Position numbers and translations under genes: made by a program
From: Bigelowiella natans CCMP2755
Lineage: Eukaryota > Cercozoa > Chlorarachniophyceae
Direction: 5' to 3'
DNA length: 49,476 nt
NCBI GenBank assembly: GCA_000320545.1
Contig: ADNK01001670.1
Span: 1 to 49,476, forward strand
Notes under the pieces: model-generated
The model's input: only the letters and a program-made list of their open reading frames with translations
Told to the model about the DNA's origin: nothing
Database searches by the model: none
Shown here: in pieces, positions 1 to 13,931 of the stretch
Numbering within the stretch: the stretch's first letter is position 1
Layout of the letters: every line of letters begins with the position of its first letter

Positions 1-1986
1 GGGGGGGAGAGAGAGAGAGAGAGAGAGGAGAAAGAGGGAGAGAAAAATCTTCTTCATTTTCTTACTACTTGACACTTTTTGATTCTCTCTCAAAGGTAAA
101 AGGCGCTCACCCCTTCACCGTTTTTACGAGCATTTTGGCTGTTTCCAGTGCTGCATCAAGGGCTGACACCTTAACCCCATTGAGCGTAACTCTCTGATGA
201 GGCACAATTAACGAATAGTTGCTCGATAAGCACTAGCGCAATGAAAGCAGGGCAAAGGCGCTTCAAAAGTTGGGATATTATTAATATTGTGACAGGAGCG
301 ACGTTGCACTCTTATTAGAATAACGATAATCTACTGAATAACGATAATCTACTGGGTCGGGGCTGGAAGAAGAGTAAGCGGGAAATAAGAAGAAAGGGGA
401 AAGTCCAGTCCTCTGTTGTTGCTACCTTGTTATAGATGCTCAGATCGACGATGATAATCACAGCAGAGTTTAGAGAGGCCTGTTATGCAGCATTAAGCAG
501 CGTGAGAACTTATATTTAATGTGATATATCTTGAGCTATTGTGAAGGATGCATGACTTGCATGTAGTGTTAGCTGTTGCTGGGCACAGAACATTTAAGGC
601 TGCTGATTGGAGCATATAAACTATTTCTCTTTCTTCCACCCCCCCCCTCCCCCCCCCTCTATCACTCCCACTCCTCCCTCACTCCTCACTTTCATCAGCT
701 TGATATTTTTCTTCTCTGAAAGGATTGCATCGCCTATGGAAGATTGCAGCAGTAGTGAAATTAGGAGAAGCATTGAAGACAATAGAAATTGTAAAACATG
801 AAGAGACACAAGAAATAATGTAAAGCTCAACGCTACCTGCGTACACCATCGTACATGTGACAGCTTCGGAGTTCATCGGCTGCTTCTTCTTCTTCTTGTC
901 ATCCTCCAGCTAATTGAGCACAAAACAGATTACCCAAATCATCGATGGGCGCACCTCATTTCCTTAGATTCTCACGTATTCAGTTACCGGCAAGACAATT
1001 TTGTGGGCAGCGAATTCTGTCAGTGATGGCGACACTACTCCGGTCTGAAAGTGGAGATCATCACTACATTGGATGGTACAACATTTCTTCGTACATAATT
1101 CAATGCGAGGGGTGCAGCATGGGAAAGCTGAAATCGGACAATATATTTCTGGAATATCTCAGCATACCTTTGACTGGTTGGCAGCTCCATACTTCGTAAG
1201 AAGCTGGCTGGTGAGGCCTTCTGAAACACTTTTTGGGAATCCGGAGATAACCAACCTGTGGTTTGTATGAGGGCAATACTACGTTCTTAATATGCTGACT
1301 CATCGTCTATCTAACCCTTGGGTATCTAGTATTCCCCAAATTTATCTACAAACATCGGCATGTTGACCGAGGGGGCGAGCCGGAGGCGGCCATTGCTGTC
1401 TTCGTGCAACAAGAGGTTCGTTCTTCGACAGTTCTGAGAGAAAGAATCAGCCCAGGTGGATTTTCCCTTCTTCTCATTGCGACATCGAAAACAAGTTGTC
1501 GCATATCGCTAAATGAATACGTCACTGCAACGATACCTAAAAGAGTCATTAGCTGAATTACCGGTGATTGAGCATTTACTAATTAATGGAGGGTTTTTTT
1601 TAAGTGAGACATCCAAATGAACAATACTTAATTTTTAATCTCGAATCACGTTTGAACGACGAAGTTGCTGGTTCAAATTCCGACATTCAACGTCGTGCTG
1701 GCTGCTATGGCTGCCCTCCCTCTTAGCCTCATCAGCAGGCGTTCGGCACTGCGCTGCAATTCGAAGACTGTGATGGTGGGGGTCTGCGTATACGGTGGAT
1801 TTGTTTTGTCGCTCTTCGCGCCTCGCTTTGGAAGGCACAATAACCGCAGGATCCAAACCGTGCCTGGGTATGTAGTATGTAGCTTCGTTGTAGAGCGAAA
1901 CGCAGTCGACCGCCATCACAACAAATAAAAAATCTGCTCATCATCGTTACATTGGAACCCTGACTTAACAATTCTATTTTTCAAGG
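1..1986. other. 5' flank with repeats and weak plus-strand coding traces
   Basis: This stretch starts with a (GA)n run (about 7-28) and holds an 18-bp direct duplication at 319-354 and a poly-C run near 640-660. Some plus-strand segments read like exons: 945-1060, 1095-1197 (followed by a GTAAGA donor-like site) and 1331-1415 (following TAG and ending before GTTCGT). I could not join them into a phase-consistent model and recognise no family. A terminal gene, or the 5' region of the dehydratase, could lie here. Confidence 0.3.
319..354. repeat. 18-bp perfect tandem duplication
   Basis: The 18-mer AATAACGATAATCTACTG occurs twice in tandem at 319-336 and 337-354. It lies in apparently non-coding DNA. 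A recent slippage or duplication event is the simplest explanation. Confidence 0.9.
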
Positions 1987-4289
1987 ATGATTAGACGTGG
2001 GATGGCGTTCTCTACGTCGTCATCACCTGGATCTGCCCTCTACATTCGAACACCGCTGATTCACTCACTGCCTCTCTCTCGTCGCATTGGAAAGGACGTT
2101 TATCTCAAGCTGGATTGTCTGCAACCTACAGGCTCATTCAAAGATAGAGGCCTGTCTGAGTACGTTAGGTAGTGCATTGCAGCACGTGCTGCAGTAGAAA
2201 GTAGTAGCAGTAGTAGTAGTAGTGGTAGTAGTAGTAGTAGTAAAGTAGTAGTAGTAAAGTAGTAGTCGTTAGTTTGCTTCTGAGTTTTAGAATAAGTACT
2301 AAAAGCAAGCTCCGAAATCCACATTCATATTCTTAAAACGTATCGATAATAGATCTTTTTAGCTACTATATCTGTACGTGTAAACCGCTCCCATTCTTCA
2401 GATTTGTTAAGGAAAAACAGAATGCTAAGCGCATCATTTCCTCCTCCGGTGGCAATGCGGGCCACGCGGCAGCATGGGCGGGGAACTCATTAGGTGATTT
2501 TTTGATGCGATAGATTAGGAAAGTTTACGTGATCTTCCTATCAGCTCCTCTGAATTTTGACGAATTAAAGAGAAAATCGAATGAGTCTCACAACAATATC
2601 ATTTCGCAGCTGACAACTGTATGTGATTTGGATGATCGTATGGCTGTCAAATCAGCTAATTACATCACTGTTTTGACACGATTTCACATTATTCTCATAG
2701 GACTGAACGTAACCGTTGTCGTCCCTAAAAGCGCGCCTAAGTTTATGGTCGATAAGATCAAGTCACATGGCGCAGAAGTGATCGTTCACGGAGATGTGCG
2801 TGCGACATTTTACTCCGTTGAGAATGCCCATAATCACGAATATTTGCCATATTCTTCGGCGAATTTCCTGTCTCCCACTGCACCCCAATTGTATCTCTCC
2901 CCTTCCGATATATCCTCGATTGATACAATTCGGCATTTTTCCTTCCAGGTTTGGAAGGACGCTGATAATCTAGTCCAAGAAATGGTGGCAAAAGACCCTG
3001 AGGCGGCGTAAGCAGCCTACTTCGATTCTCCTAACCATTGCAAATGCTAACGATTCCCTGATCCTCCTCTCAATAAACCAGGTATATTTCGCCGTATGAT
3101 CATCCAGTGATATGGGAGGGTCATAAGTCAATGATTGAGGAAGTCTACGAGGACTTCAAAACGATGGGCGAAGCGACACCGAGCGCTGTTGTCTGCTGCG
3201 TCGGAGGGGGGGGGATGCTCTGTGGGATCTATGATGGTCTCGTCGAGTGCGGGTGAAAGCACCACTGACAACACAACACACGATATAACTTTTTATTTGC
3301 GCGCACGGTTCGGTGATGAATGGTTTCGCGCGTTGGGACTATCATTTGCATATGTTGATATCAACCTCATCATTTTCAGCATTGCTGTTACTATCATCGT
3401 ACTCATCACTATCTTGCTTATTACATAATAAGCAATACTATAAGCAATGCTATCTTGCACATGTTAATTCCATCGTCACATAGACTCGCCATAGCAACAT
3501 CAATTTGAATCATCACGAGTAATGTATAGTATTCTGTCGCTACGGTAAACACGTCTTATCATCATCCTAGGTGGGGCGACTATACCTCGGTAGTAACCGC
3601 GGAGACGGCAGGTGCAGCATCTTTCGCAAAAAGCGTGCATTCCGGTGAGCACGTGACCTTGGAGAAAATCGAGACCATAGCATCCACCCTTGCAGCTCCC
3701 AAAGTGGCTGATGGTGTGATTGAGAGGATGAAGTCCTACAAAGCGGGTAGATGATACTGAATCAGTGAATCAACGACGATGCCAATGAAAAGGGGGGGGG
3801 GGGCAACGGAAAGACGAAAGCAGAAGCTTCGAGATTCCGAAAATAAGAAATCGTCAATAAAAAGTAGATTTGTACAATATATGTATATTAGTTAGTTTCA
3901 GTGTCTGTGAGTACCAAATATCGGTGAGAATTATTAATGGCGCAACTATTATACCTTATCTGTGTAAAACAGCCTCCTCAGTTGCCAACCTGCCGAATAT
4001 TGTAGGTACTCATGCGGTCGGTGATGTTTCGGACCCTGAGGCAGTACAGGCGTGCGTGAGTTTCTCTCGAGATCATCGTTTCCTCGTCGAGCCATCATGT
4101 GGTGCAGCTTTGTCGCTACTGTATAATGACAGGCATAAGAGCCTATTTGATGCAAGCTGTCGCAGCAGTAGCGAGGAAAGGGGCACACAGAGAGGGGAGG
4201 GACCAATTGTCATGATCGTCTGCGGGGGAGGGGGTGTTGATATGAGCATCCTTAACGGATTCCAGAAGAAGCTAGGACTGACAGAATGA
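1987..4289 (+). CDS. PLP-dependent L-serine/L-threonine dehydratase
   Basis: Predicted to convert serine (or threonine) to pyruvate (or 2-oxobutyrate) plus ammonia, using pyridoxal phosphate, in the cytosol. Seven exons join in phase: 1987-2159, 2402-2493, 2701-2795, 2949-3007, 3082-3252, 3571-3746, 3982-4289, giving 357 aa, a little longer than mammalian SDS. Visible motifs in order: TGSFKDRG with the Schiff-base Lys; SSGGNAGHAAAWA, the substrate loop; VVVPKSAP; YISPYDHPVIWEGH; VGGGGMLCG, the phosphate-binding glycine loop; GWGDY and ETAGAASF; LVEPSCGAAL; IVCGGGG. The Cys in the last motif is the pyridine-nitrogen ligand position, as in animal serine dehydratases. The Met at 1987 fits the family start. 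The gene converges with the large minus-strand gene downstream. The family is clear; serine versus threonine preference is inferred. Confidence 0.93.
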
Positions 4290-5403
4290 AGTGCTCTCTT
4301 AGTTTTATTTTGGACTGAATGAAAGCTTGAGCTATCATGGCTAGCTAGCTAGGGTGTGCGACCAAAAAATTTTATGACATGAGAAACGATAAGCATCGGC
4401 ATCTAAGGGTTGCAGTCCTAAATATGAAACATGTGATTCATTGCCTGCCAACTATGTGGCTCCTGTCGCCGCAGTACAAAATGACTGATGAGCCGCGCTT
4501 ACAATAACTAAGCCTTATTAAATTTTACCAGAGGGAAAGGTGATGCGTCGAGTATCGTAGTACTTGATAAACGCGAAAGGCCAGCTACAACATATCTAGA
4601 TCTAGATTTATGAGACGGATGTGGCGATGTGATCAAATCTTGTCAATCTAGCAACAGTCGATCATCATAAAGTGGCTACGAAGAGCAGCGACTGCATAAG
4701 CAGCGTTTGTGTTGGATCCTTGTTTGTTTCTGCTGTATTACGTGCTTCATGCATGCAACTATCGCGCTAAATTTATTGCCACATATTAAATGCTTTATAG
4801 CAAATGGTATGTACGTAGCCATCTACCCATGCATGGCATCAGCCGTATGTGAAACTCTTCTGCTGCTTCGCGCCTCATTAAGTGTGGATGTTCGATAGCT
4901 ACATAAACTGAAAAAGTTTTAAATCACACATAGCTTCATGCTCATATGCTAGATATGGTCAAATATACCCTAACATTACATACGAGCTGCAGTGACTTGC
5001 GAAATGATCCCTCACTAGCTCAAGCCTGGGCATCAAATCTAGATTATGACATGATTGGGTTTTAGCCAAAGCTCGGCGCTAGTAATAGCATCATAATGCG
5101 ATTCGTGCATACGTGACGAGAACACTGCTGTGATTAGAAGCGACAGTGAACGACAACTGATGGCATGGCGCTCGTGAATATATCACTGCAGATGCATAAT
5201 CTACACATGTCCAGCACCTGGTAGATGCACTTCGGACATTTATAAAATAACCCTATTAATACTAACTATAACGTCTAATGGCCAGCTGAAACATGGCGTT
5301 GTATTGATCCCCGCAAATTTGATCCTCCACGATGACGGCGCAAGTAGCCGATGTTACACCCCCTGATTGCAGCTGCTTATCTACTATTTACTACCACTAT
5401 TAA

Positions 5404-5441
<38 letters not shown>

Positions 5442-5655
5442 CGCACTGTTAAATCATCTATTTGAGCTGGGGCTCAACAAGGGGTCGTTCGGAACATTAC
5501 CACCTGAGATTTATATATACCACATGCATGCACCTTAGTACTACGAAACTTCTCTCATTGAGCTTCATTTAAAGCTTCTCACCGTTATTACTAGAGTATT
5601 GTTTGTCGTCGCAGAGCTCCGAGGCCTTTTGAATTATCTGAAAGAGAAGCATCAA
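4290..5655. other. Convergent intergenic spacer with palindrome-rich DNA and an (ACT)n run
   Basis: This lies between the 3' ends of the dehydratase and the DENN gene. It contains a GCTAGC tract near 4339-4352, several TGCA/CATG clusters (4747-4760, 4828-4836, 5524-5531) and an (ACT)n microsatellite at about 5406-5440. I see no supportable gene; the 63-codon ORF at 4707-4898 has no recognisable features. Confidence 0.6.
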
Positions 5656-6324
5656 TCATAAATGTCCTGCCCAATGTGTGTGCAAGCAAGAAAGTCTTAG
5701 TGCGTTTATTAGTTTGTGTGCACGCGGACGCCCCCATTTTGCGGCGCTTCTCGATATAAATGACATATGAAACAAATGGGTAGCACACTACCTGGCCTGT
5801 TATGTCTACTATATCTGTATCGATCGATCTCGTAATTGCCTACAAAACAGTAAGCAGCGTAAACACGAGTTATATTGTTATGACAGCATCAACATTATGC
5901 GAAATGGCACTGACCATCATGTCCTTTCTAAGGCAATCGTTCATTGCTTTTATCGTTGCGGCCTCTCTTCGAAGTCCTGCCAATCGTTTCCTTACGTGCT
6001 CCACGCTGTTGGTACACCGAGCACAACCAGGGGATATTCGTTTTTGATTATTTGCTGTCGATATATCTACTACTACTACTTCAACACTCTCTCTCACACA
6101 CACACACACACACAAACACACACAAACACAAACACAAACACACACGCACAGAATACAGCAAAACGTCACAGATATGGCAATGAATACCTCGGCTCTTTAG
6201 GCCTCGTGGGATCTATTTTGAACGAGAAGTGACCGCTGCTCCACGAGCATACCACCTTTGAGATACGATAGTTGTAGGAATGATAACCATTAGCAATTGA
6301 CAACAGCACATCATAGCACACTGT

Positions 6325-6368
<44 letters not shown>

Positions 6369-6461
6369 TATATTATATTGCTCTCTGTTTATTGTTCCAA
6401 CGTTCTATCCTTTTTCTTCTTTCTCTTCTTCTTCTTCATCAACAACAACGATATCATTTTG

Positions 6462-6505
<44 letters not shown>

Positions 6506-7171
6506 CTTTCCCTCTCTATAACCTTGGTGTCCTCCTTACTATACAGTGCTCTACCAGGTGCACAATGCGTAACCTAGATGAAGATATTGCCATCACGATG
6601 ACGATGATAATCACACTAATGGGTTGCCTATATCTGCGGGCAAGTAGATACAATTAGAGATTCCTTTATTAGGCTATTATTTAACGTGCCTTTTCTCGCC
6701 CCCCCCCCCTCCCATCCCTACTCTGCCTTATTACCACCTCCACATTCGTATCTAAAAGAGGGGGCTGTTGGCATGATGAGAATGACCTGGACATGTGTCT
6801 CGCCTATTGTGTAGAAATAATCTTCCTCGAAGACGTATCGGCAGCAATCCAACCGATCCAACAAGGCAGCCTGCATGGAGGAAAAACCACGATGGCATTA
6901 ACGTCCGCACTAGCAGACTGACATATACCAGTAGCATACAATATATATATATATATACACATATATATATATATTTATATATATGTTATATACTGCTGGG
7001 GCAACATGCGTTGCAGAAGGCTGAACTTCCGTCGTTTTTTGGCCTGTTATTTGCCCTGCTCAATCGATAGGCAGGACAGACAAAGGGTGGGGTTCTGTTT
7101 ACCTTGAGATTTTGCCTCAAATCTTGTAGATGTTTCATGAAATTGCCCTGTAGCGTGTCTTGGATAAGAGC
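5656..7171 (-). other. C-terminal tail exons of the DENN gene
   Basis: Exons 31-34: 7103-7171, 6787-6870, 5996-6054, 5656-5749. They encode a helical segment (LIQDTLQGNFMKHLQDLRQ), an acidic/aromatic segment and a short basic end, with a stop at 5656-5658. Three have strong donor or acceptor sites and phases agree. No domain is recognised. An alternative last-exon frame ending at 5591 does not fit the phase. Confidence 0.6.
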
Positions 7172-7377
7172 CTGTGTAACGATGAAATAAAGGCAGGGAA
7201 GAAGGATCAAGTTACGAGCATTTTGTATCTTATCCCTCGCATCTTCATTCCTCTGCTGAAACCCCTCCTTGGCCCTGCTGCTGCTGCTACTGCTACCTGC
7301 GACTGTTCGTGTTCGTTCTTGGACTCAGTGGTTTCCTTTTGAAACAAACAGTGGGAGGAAGAGGAGGAGGAGGAGGA

Positions 7378-7428
<51 letters not shown>

Positions 7429-7710
7429 TTATTATCGCATCAGCACATTTGTCTCCTTCCATGGTTCTCGTGACACGCAACGGAGGTGCCACGAAATAGC
7501 AGCAGCAGCAGCAGCAGCAGCAGTGAAAGATGACTCAACCTGATGGATATCCAGGGCACGTAGACTGACGGACTTGGCGATGCCGTTTGCTATTATTCGC
7601 ACTTCTGCAGGGATTAGGCCGCAAAAGTTCATCTGAAGCGATGTAAGAGTGCTGTTGGCCTGGAAACAGTCCGTGAGCTTCGATACGGCCTGATGATATT
7701 GATACGTGGC

Positions 7711-7746
<36 letters not shown>

Positions 7747-7831
7747 AATTATAATGATGATGAGGAAGAGGATGAGGATGAGGATGGACCGCAAGTACTC
7801 AAATATATCAGTATGCATGATATTATACACT

Positions 7832-7910
<79 letters not shown>

Positions 7911-7945
7911 ATTGTGTATACCCTTCTACTTGTTTAGTTATCAAT

Positions 7946-7988
<43 letters not shown>

Positions 7989-8107
7989 TCCGTATCCCCG
8001 CAATATTTGAATCCAAACTTGTTGCTGCCGATATCTAATGTGCGCAGGCTCTGCAAGAGAACCAACACCAACGAGGGACATGGGCTTCAATATGTGCACT
8101 TATACAT

Positions 8108-8142
<35 letters not shown>

Positions 8143-10152
8143 TATAAAACAACCACAAAGTTCCTCTCCCACCCCCCCCTTTCCCTTCGCCCTTCTCTTC
8201 ACATATACACGCACACATCGTAGTTGAAGAAGAAAGAGATAGTGATAACACATGCATTAGAAGACAAACAGAGCAGCTCAAAATTGACGACGCAACGACC
8301 CTATTCCTCCTTAGCATGGCGGTTATTGCAAGCGCTCCCACCCGAGTGAATCCCTGAGAGGTTTTTGGGTTGTATTTCAATCGATGTTTTCCGGCATTTC
8401 AGTCAATACTCCGAAGGAAAAAAACGCGCACGCACACGCGCATATAGAATGGTGTCGATGGGTCTTTTTGTTTGCGAACGATGAAACTTTCCTTCTCCGG
8501 AGAGAGGAGATTCAGAAAGCAAGATTCAACTGAAATCACCAATACAATATATATATATATATATATATATATGTGTTATATAAATCATGCTGCAGTTTAC
8601 TTAGTAGTGTCGTATTGGTTATAAATACCGTGCATCGTATATTGAGCGACTTGAGAGATGTGTTGCTGTTCAGGACATTGCAGATGCTTACAACACCCTG
8701 GTAACAACATATACATATTTATTAATATCAGGAGCTGGGCGGGGGGTACACAAAATCGTCACGAAAATTCTCTTCAAAATTCTCCCCAATAGCAGTTGAT
8801 ACTACGATTGCATCACAATCATCCATCCCAGGGGTAGTAACTGATTTCAGCAGCTGATTCAAGACTCTCCTCCTCCTCCTCCTCCTCCTCCTCACATCAC
8901 CAGCACTGATCATCGACTCACCGAATCGTGGATTTGGTTGCCTCTCAGGTTGAGAATAGCCAGTTTCGAGTCAATCACACGCAGGGACTTCGCTAGCGCC
9001 GCTGCTCCGCGTGGGCCGATCTCATTCTGAGCTAACTCGAGCCACACCAACGATTGATTCATCGTCAAAGCAGCAGCAAGCTCCTCCGCGCCTTGGTCGG
9101 TGATCCCCCCTCTGTTTAGCTTGAGGCATGTGAGTGATGTGTTTGCTTTCATACTGTCGCGAAATCGTGAGTGAGAGGCTAGGAAGGTCCCGAGGGCATT
9201 CCGGGATAGATCCAAGGCAGTGAGCATGCAAAAGCTTGAGCGCAAAGCCATAAAGAGCACGTTTAAGCCCGACACATCGAAGTCGTTATCGCTGAGATCT
9301 AGGCACCTCACCTACAATAGTAGTAGTAGTAGTAGTAGTAGTAGTAAGAAGTAGTAGTAGCAGCAGCAGCAGGAGCAGCAAGGACAACATAGGGAAGGAA
9401 TTACAGTCATGATAACGAATAAGAGCGATAAAATTGTGATGCGTCCATATCTGTGCTGACAAGAGAACAAAAACGAGCGTTCTCTCTGCCCCTTCCCCCC
9501 CCCCCCCCCTTCCCCCTTCCCCCTAAATCTCTCAATCCGAAGATTTACGCAAGCATGCCGACAACATAAGCAACCACCACCACTAAATAATACTAGCCAG
9601 GTACTACCGCGCAGAAGGGCGAAGGCAATGCCCACGCCACGTACTCAAGCTCGTGATTTGAGATGTGATGCGCACGGAGCGACACCATCCTCTCCCCCAG
9701 CGGCATGACCGCGTTCTTCTTGGGGTCCATGCCAACCATCCTATCGTGGGTGTGGTAGAGCTCATCGCTCTCCGTAAACAGGCGCTCCTGGATCCCCCCC
9801 GGGATGAACTGCACGTCTACTTGGATCAGCGGGGCCTGGGGCTTGGAGAATGCCTTTGGCTTGGGGCGCAGCGCCACCCAGTGCCGGTTGAGCCTCCCAG
9901 TCTTCTCCTGAACCTTTGATAGCCGCAGCATGCCCTCCGCCAAAGAGACGTTGGGCGTCTTCTCGTTGAAGAGCTTGAAGACGAGGATGGGGTACTGCTT
10001 GTTCGGAACTCTTTGCATGATGCACCGCCAGAAATCAGACATCTTCCAGCAGAGATCGAAGCTGTCTTCCTCCTTTTCATCGAGTGCGGAGCTCGGTGGG
10101 GAGGTGGCCGATGATGATGATGATACTGATGACGATGAGGCCCTGATGAGAG

Positions 10153-10201
<49 letters not shown>

Positions 10202-10766
10202 AGAGATCAAAAAGTGGGTTTGTTGTTGTGTGAGTGTCGTCGTGCTGAAGCGCGATCAAATACATAGCGACAACTAAAACAGCAGCATGCAGCGTTTATT
10301 TCCAACCAAGCGCGAGAAACAGCAGCTACCTGGGAGAAGCGTTTGAATTGGTCGTTGTGGAGGCCAAGAGAGACGTCACTTCAAACACCGCCTTGCAGCC
10401 GCTATCTACCCACAGCATATTGCCCTTCACACCGTAGTTCCCTGCTTGCCTCGCTGTCCCACGGCGCATCGGCACCACCTGGGACAACGCCTTCTTCACA
10501 GACACGAACGTGATTCTCCCATCCAGCATTAGCTGTGCTGATTGCGCTGTCGGCTCAAGGGTTATCGCACGTGTGACGGAGCTTCGTCGGATGCAACCTC
10601 CTCGTACTCGACGTTCTTGAGCGTGAGCTGTAGGTCGCTCCGCTGCGGAGGGTACCTCTTTAACTCTGTGCGGCCAATCTCCGCCGCAGCGCCACTGCCA
10701 CGCTCCACCAGTGACACAACAACGCCCCAGCGGCCTGTGGTGGGGGGGGGGGGGGGAGGAGAGGGA

Positions 10767-10809
<43 letters not shown>

Positions 10810-13800
10810 GAAAAGGGTAGATATCTGAGAGTTGCAGAATTGGTTTCCTTAGAAACGAAACGGTTTTTGATTTTCGAAAGCACATAGGATTGGATGAAGG
10901 GGGGCTTGGAGAAGTCCGTCATCGATGATTCTCTCTAATAAGGTTGCTGCTGCTGCTGCTGCTGCTGCTGCTACTACCTCGCTTTCGAAAATGACTCATC
11001 CCACGCAAATGAACATGAAGGAAGGGCCCGGAAGGCGGGATGTTGCTCAGCTCGTCAAACAACGTATCACGGTCGGTTACGGTGAAATGGATCGATGTTG
11101 CTTTCGGGAGGGGGAAATATCTGACAAAGAGCACCCATATTAACAGTGGCCGGAAGGGGCTAAAATTCGTACAAGACAACCGTATACAGAGCTTCTTGGC
11201 CCATTTTGGAATGTCGTTCTTCACGAAACCGGCGAAAGCCTGCGTCTGGCAAAACTGCTTTAGAAACTGCCGGTGCGTAGGGATGCGGGACATCAAGAAT
11301 CGTTGCCGGTCGAAATGCCTTTTCTTATGGTTCTGCATAAATTCAAAAATGAGCAACACTTGGTAGGGGAATGATGCAGAATGAAACCATGCAGCGGTAG
11401 TAAATGTACATGATTAAGATTCAATAAATCTTGCAAAATCCTTTCTTTCTCTCTCTCTTTAATGTAAGATAAAACATACAAAAATATACAACCAACGCTC
11501 ATCATCACCACCTGTTCTCCTCCCCCTTTGATATCCTCCATTATGGAGTAGGAGTCACGACGCTCAGTTTCCGTAACGAAGTACTCATATCCATTCAGCA
11601 TCTTGAGAAACACTACTGCTACCGCCTCTCGTATCACCTCACCTGTACTCATACTCTCCTTCCCGCCTCGCACAAATGCTGATGACGATGACTCTTTGGT
11701 GTCGTTATTTGCCGTCGATGCTGATGTTTTATCTGCCGCTACGGCTTGGAGATCGCTATCTGCCACTAGAGACGATGAGGAAGAAAATCCATCGATCGGT
11801 TTGATCGGAGGCCTATCCCTATCTAGCGCCAAGCTGCATTGTAGGTAAAGAAGGTGATATATTCAATGCAGAGATGATAGTCTGTATGTGTGTGAGAGCT
11901 GGCGTCGCGCGCGCGCGTGCAGGTGAAATGGTGGTGGGACATGATAAGAAGCACACGAAAAGCATTTCGAGGAAACGATCAGCAGCGCCTACCTTTGAGT
12001 GCGCGACTTAAGTAATGGGCCCGACGAGGACGAATGCAGTTTCATCTGCGTGTAGTGAGCATCTCGCAACCAGTGCTTAGCAGTGCCAACTTGTATTCTG
12101 AGATATGGTAGTAGAAGTAGCAGAAATAGATATGGCAGAAGATATAAGAAAACCAGCCTTTCAGAATCATCATGAATGAAATCTCCCTTGATAAGACAAA
12201 ATAAATACTAGCTTATTTTACCTTCGATCTGCTACAATCGGATCTGCAATGACCACCTGTTTTACAACGTCCATAAAAATTATGTGTGCATTTAGTAAAG
12301 GCGCAACGTACAAAACGGCGAGTTTCAGTACTGACGATGCAATAACAGGTTTCGTATTTTCGAGAAAACCTCCACCACCAACAACAAACCTCTCGCTTCA
12401 CTCCAGATAGCCAGTAGCTTATCTTGAGCATCTTTGGCCACGATTTGCATGGATCAAATCGAAAGAGCTTGGACAGGCGAAGGCCCTTGTAGAGCACCAA
12501 CCAGCCCGAGTGCGACATGTGCCGCAACGCGTTGGTGACATCTGCCTGGTACTTGTTGGTAGATGATTTGCCAGTTGTCCATCCGTATCTGTTGTTGTTG
12601 GTGGTGGTGGTGGGGATGATGAGAATAGCATTGACAACGCCATTCGACTATTCGAAGAATGGAGGCATGTATAGGGGCGCAGCGGAACAGATGGAGTGAA
12701 TACTGCGGCCATACTTGCAAATTGCAAAATATAGCGATTTGAAGTTCTCAAAGAACAGCATCATCATCATCATCATTATCATCATCATCCAGAACGAAAT
12801 CATTCGAAAACCGTAGTGAAGGACACGTTTATCAGCAGTGTACTATGCACCGCATGAACCCCTTCACACCAGTCCCTCATCTCTTACACTCTTCAAAAAT
12901 CTCCCCTACACTGTCACTGTGCAATCTGCGCTCTGCTAATGCTCTACTTACTCGGCTTTCTGAATGCCCTCTGACGGCACGGTATTAAACACTTCCGCGT
13001 CCAACCGTGCAATCTCCTGCTTTCGCTGATTGATTTCGCGTTTCAAGATGCTGTTCGCGGTTGAGGAGGACGAGGGGGAGGGAGATGATGCGGAAGAGAG
13101 CTTTAGCACGGACGGCTTAGGCGAGCTGCTTGATGACGAATACGAGTGACTTGCAGCTGGGGAGCTTGGCAGCCCCCCCCCTCCAATACTAGAGAGAAAC
13201 ATTGCTTGGGACGAGGAGGAGGGCCCTCCTCCACCGCCCCCCCTCCCTCCTGCACCACCTTCGCCCCCCCCACCCCGGTGCGTCTGGAAGCGATGGAGCA
13301 GCCCCAGATCAAGCGCCTCGACTGGTGCCGTCCTCATGAGGACATCGGAAGTGTACTGCAGCCTGGCAGGGCTGTCAGAGAACTTGCTCCTTGGGTGAAC
13401 GGGTTTCAGGAGGTGGTACTTGCGAAGGCCTTCGCCGATTTGCACGGCCTCTGCCCTTGTGCGAGCCACACGCTCGGTCACCATCCAATCGACGAGAGAC
13501 TGGCCTGTCAGGTAGAAGGGATACCCATTGCGAAGGTCCTGGTCGCAGTAGAGAGCTACCCCCGATCCAGGCTCTTTCAGGCGCTGGAAGAGAGAATTGT
13601 AGTGCCACGGAACCTGAATGGGGAGAGGGGGGGGGGAGGAGTGCAGGGAGGAGCGTAGATAAGGAAAACGATATATGTGAGTAGTGGTTCTAAAGGATGC
13701 TGAATAACAAGGGAGTTCCTTTTCTTGCCCCCCTTCACTCCCCAAAACTCAAATACTATGCGTCGTTTCTTCTTTACTCGACGACTCACATCTTCTTCGG

Positions 13801-13899
13801 TGAAATCGAGGTGAATCCAATCCTCCGAAGTATCAAGTTTTTAATTTTTTTTTGGTTTTAGGTGATGGCAAGATTATCCACTATTTGATTATCATATTC

Positions 13900-13931
<32 letters not shown>

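Noticed and set aside
6092-6150. Regular repeat tract considered as a CRISPR-like or satellite array
   Set aside because: It is a simple CA/CAAACA microsatellite without unique spacers.
7693-8038. Plus-strand ORFs with poly-Asp, poly-Met, His/Thr and Tyr/Ile runs
   Set aside because: They are translations of the compound microsatellite in a DENN-gene intron, with no splice or family support.
13146-13658. 170-codon plus-strand ORF
   Set aside because: It is antisense to the DEP2 exon.
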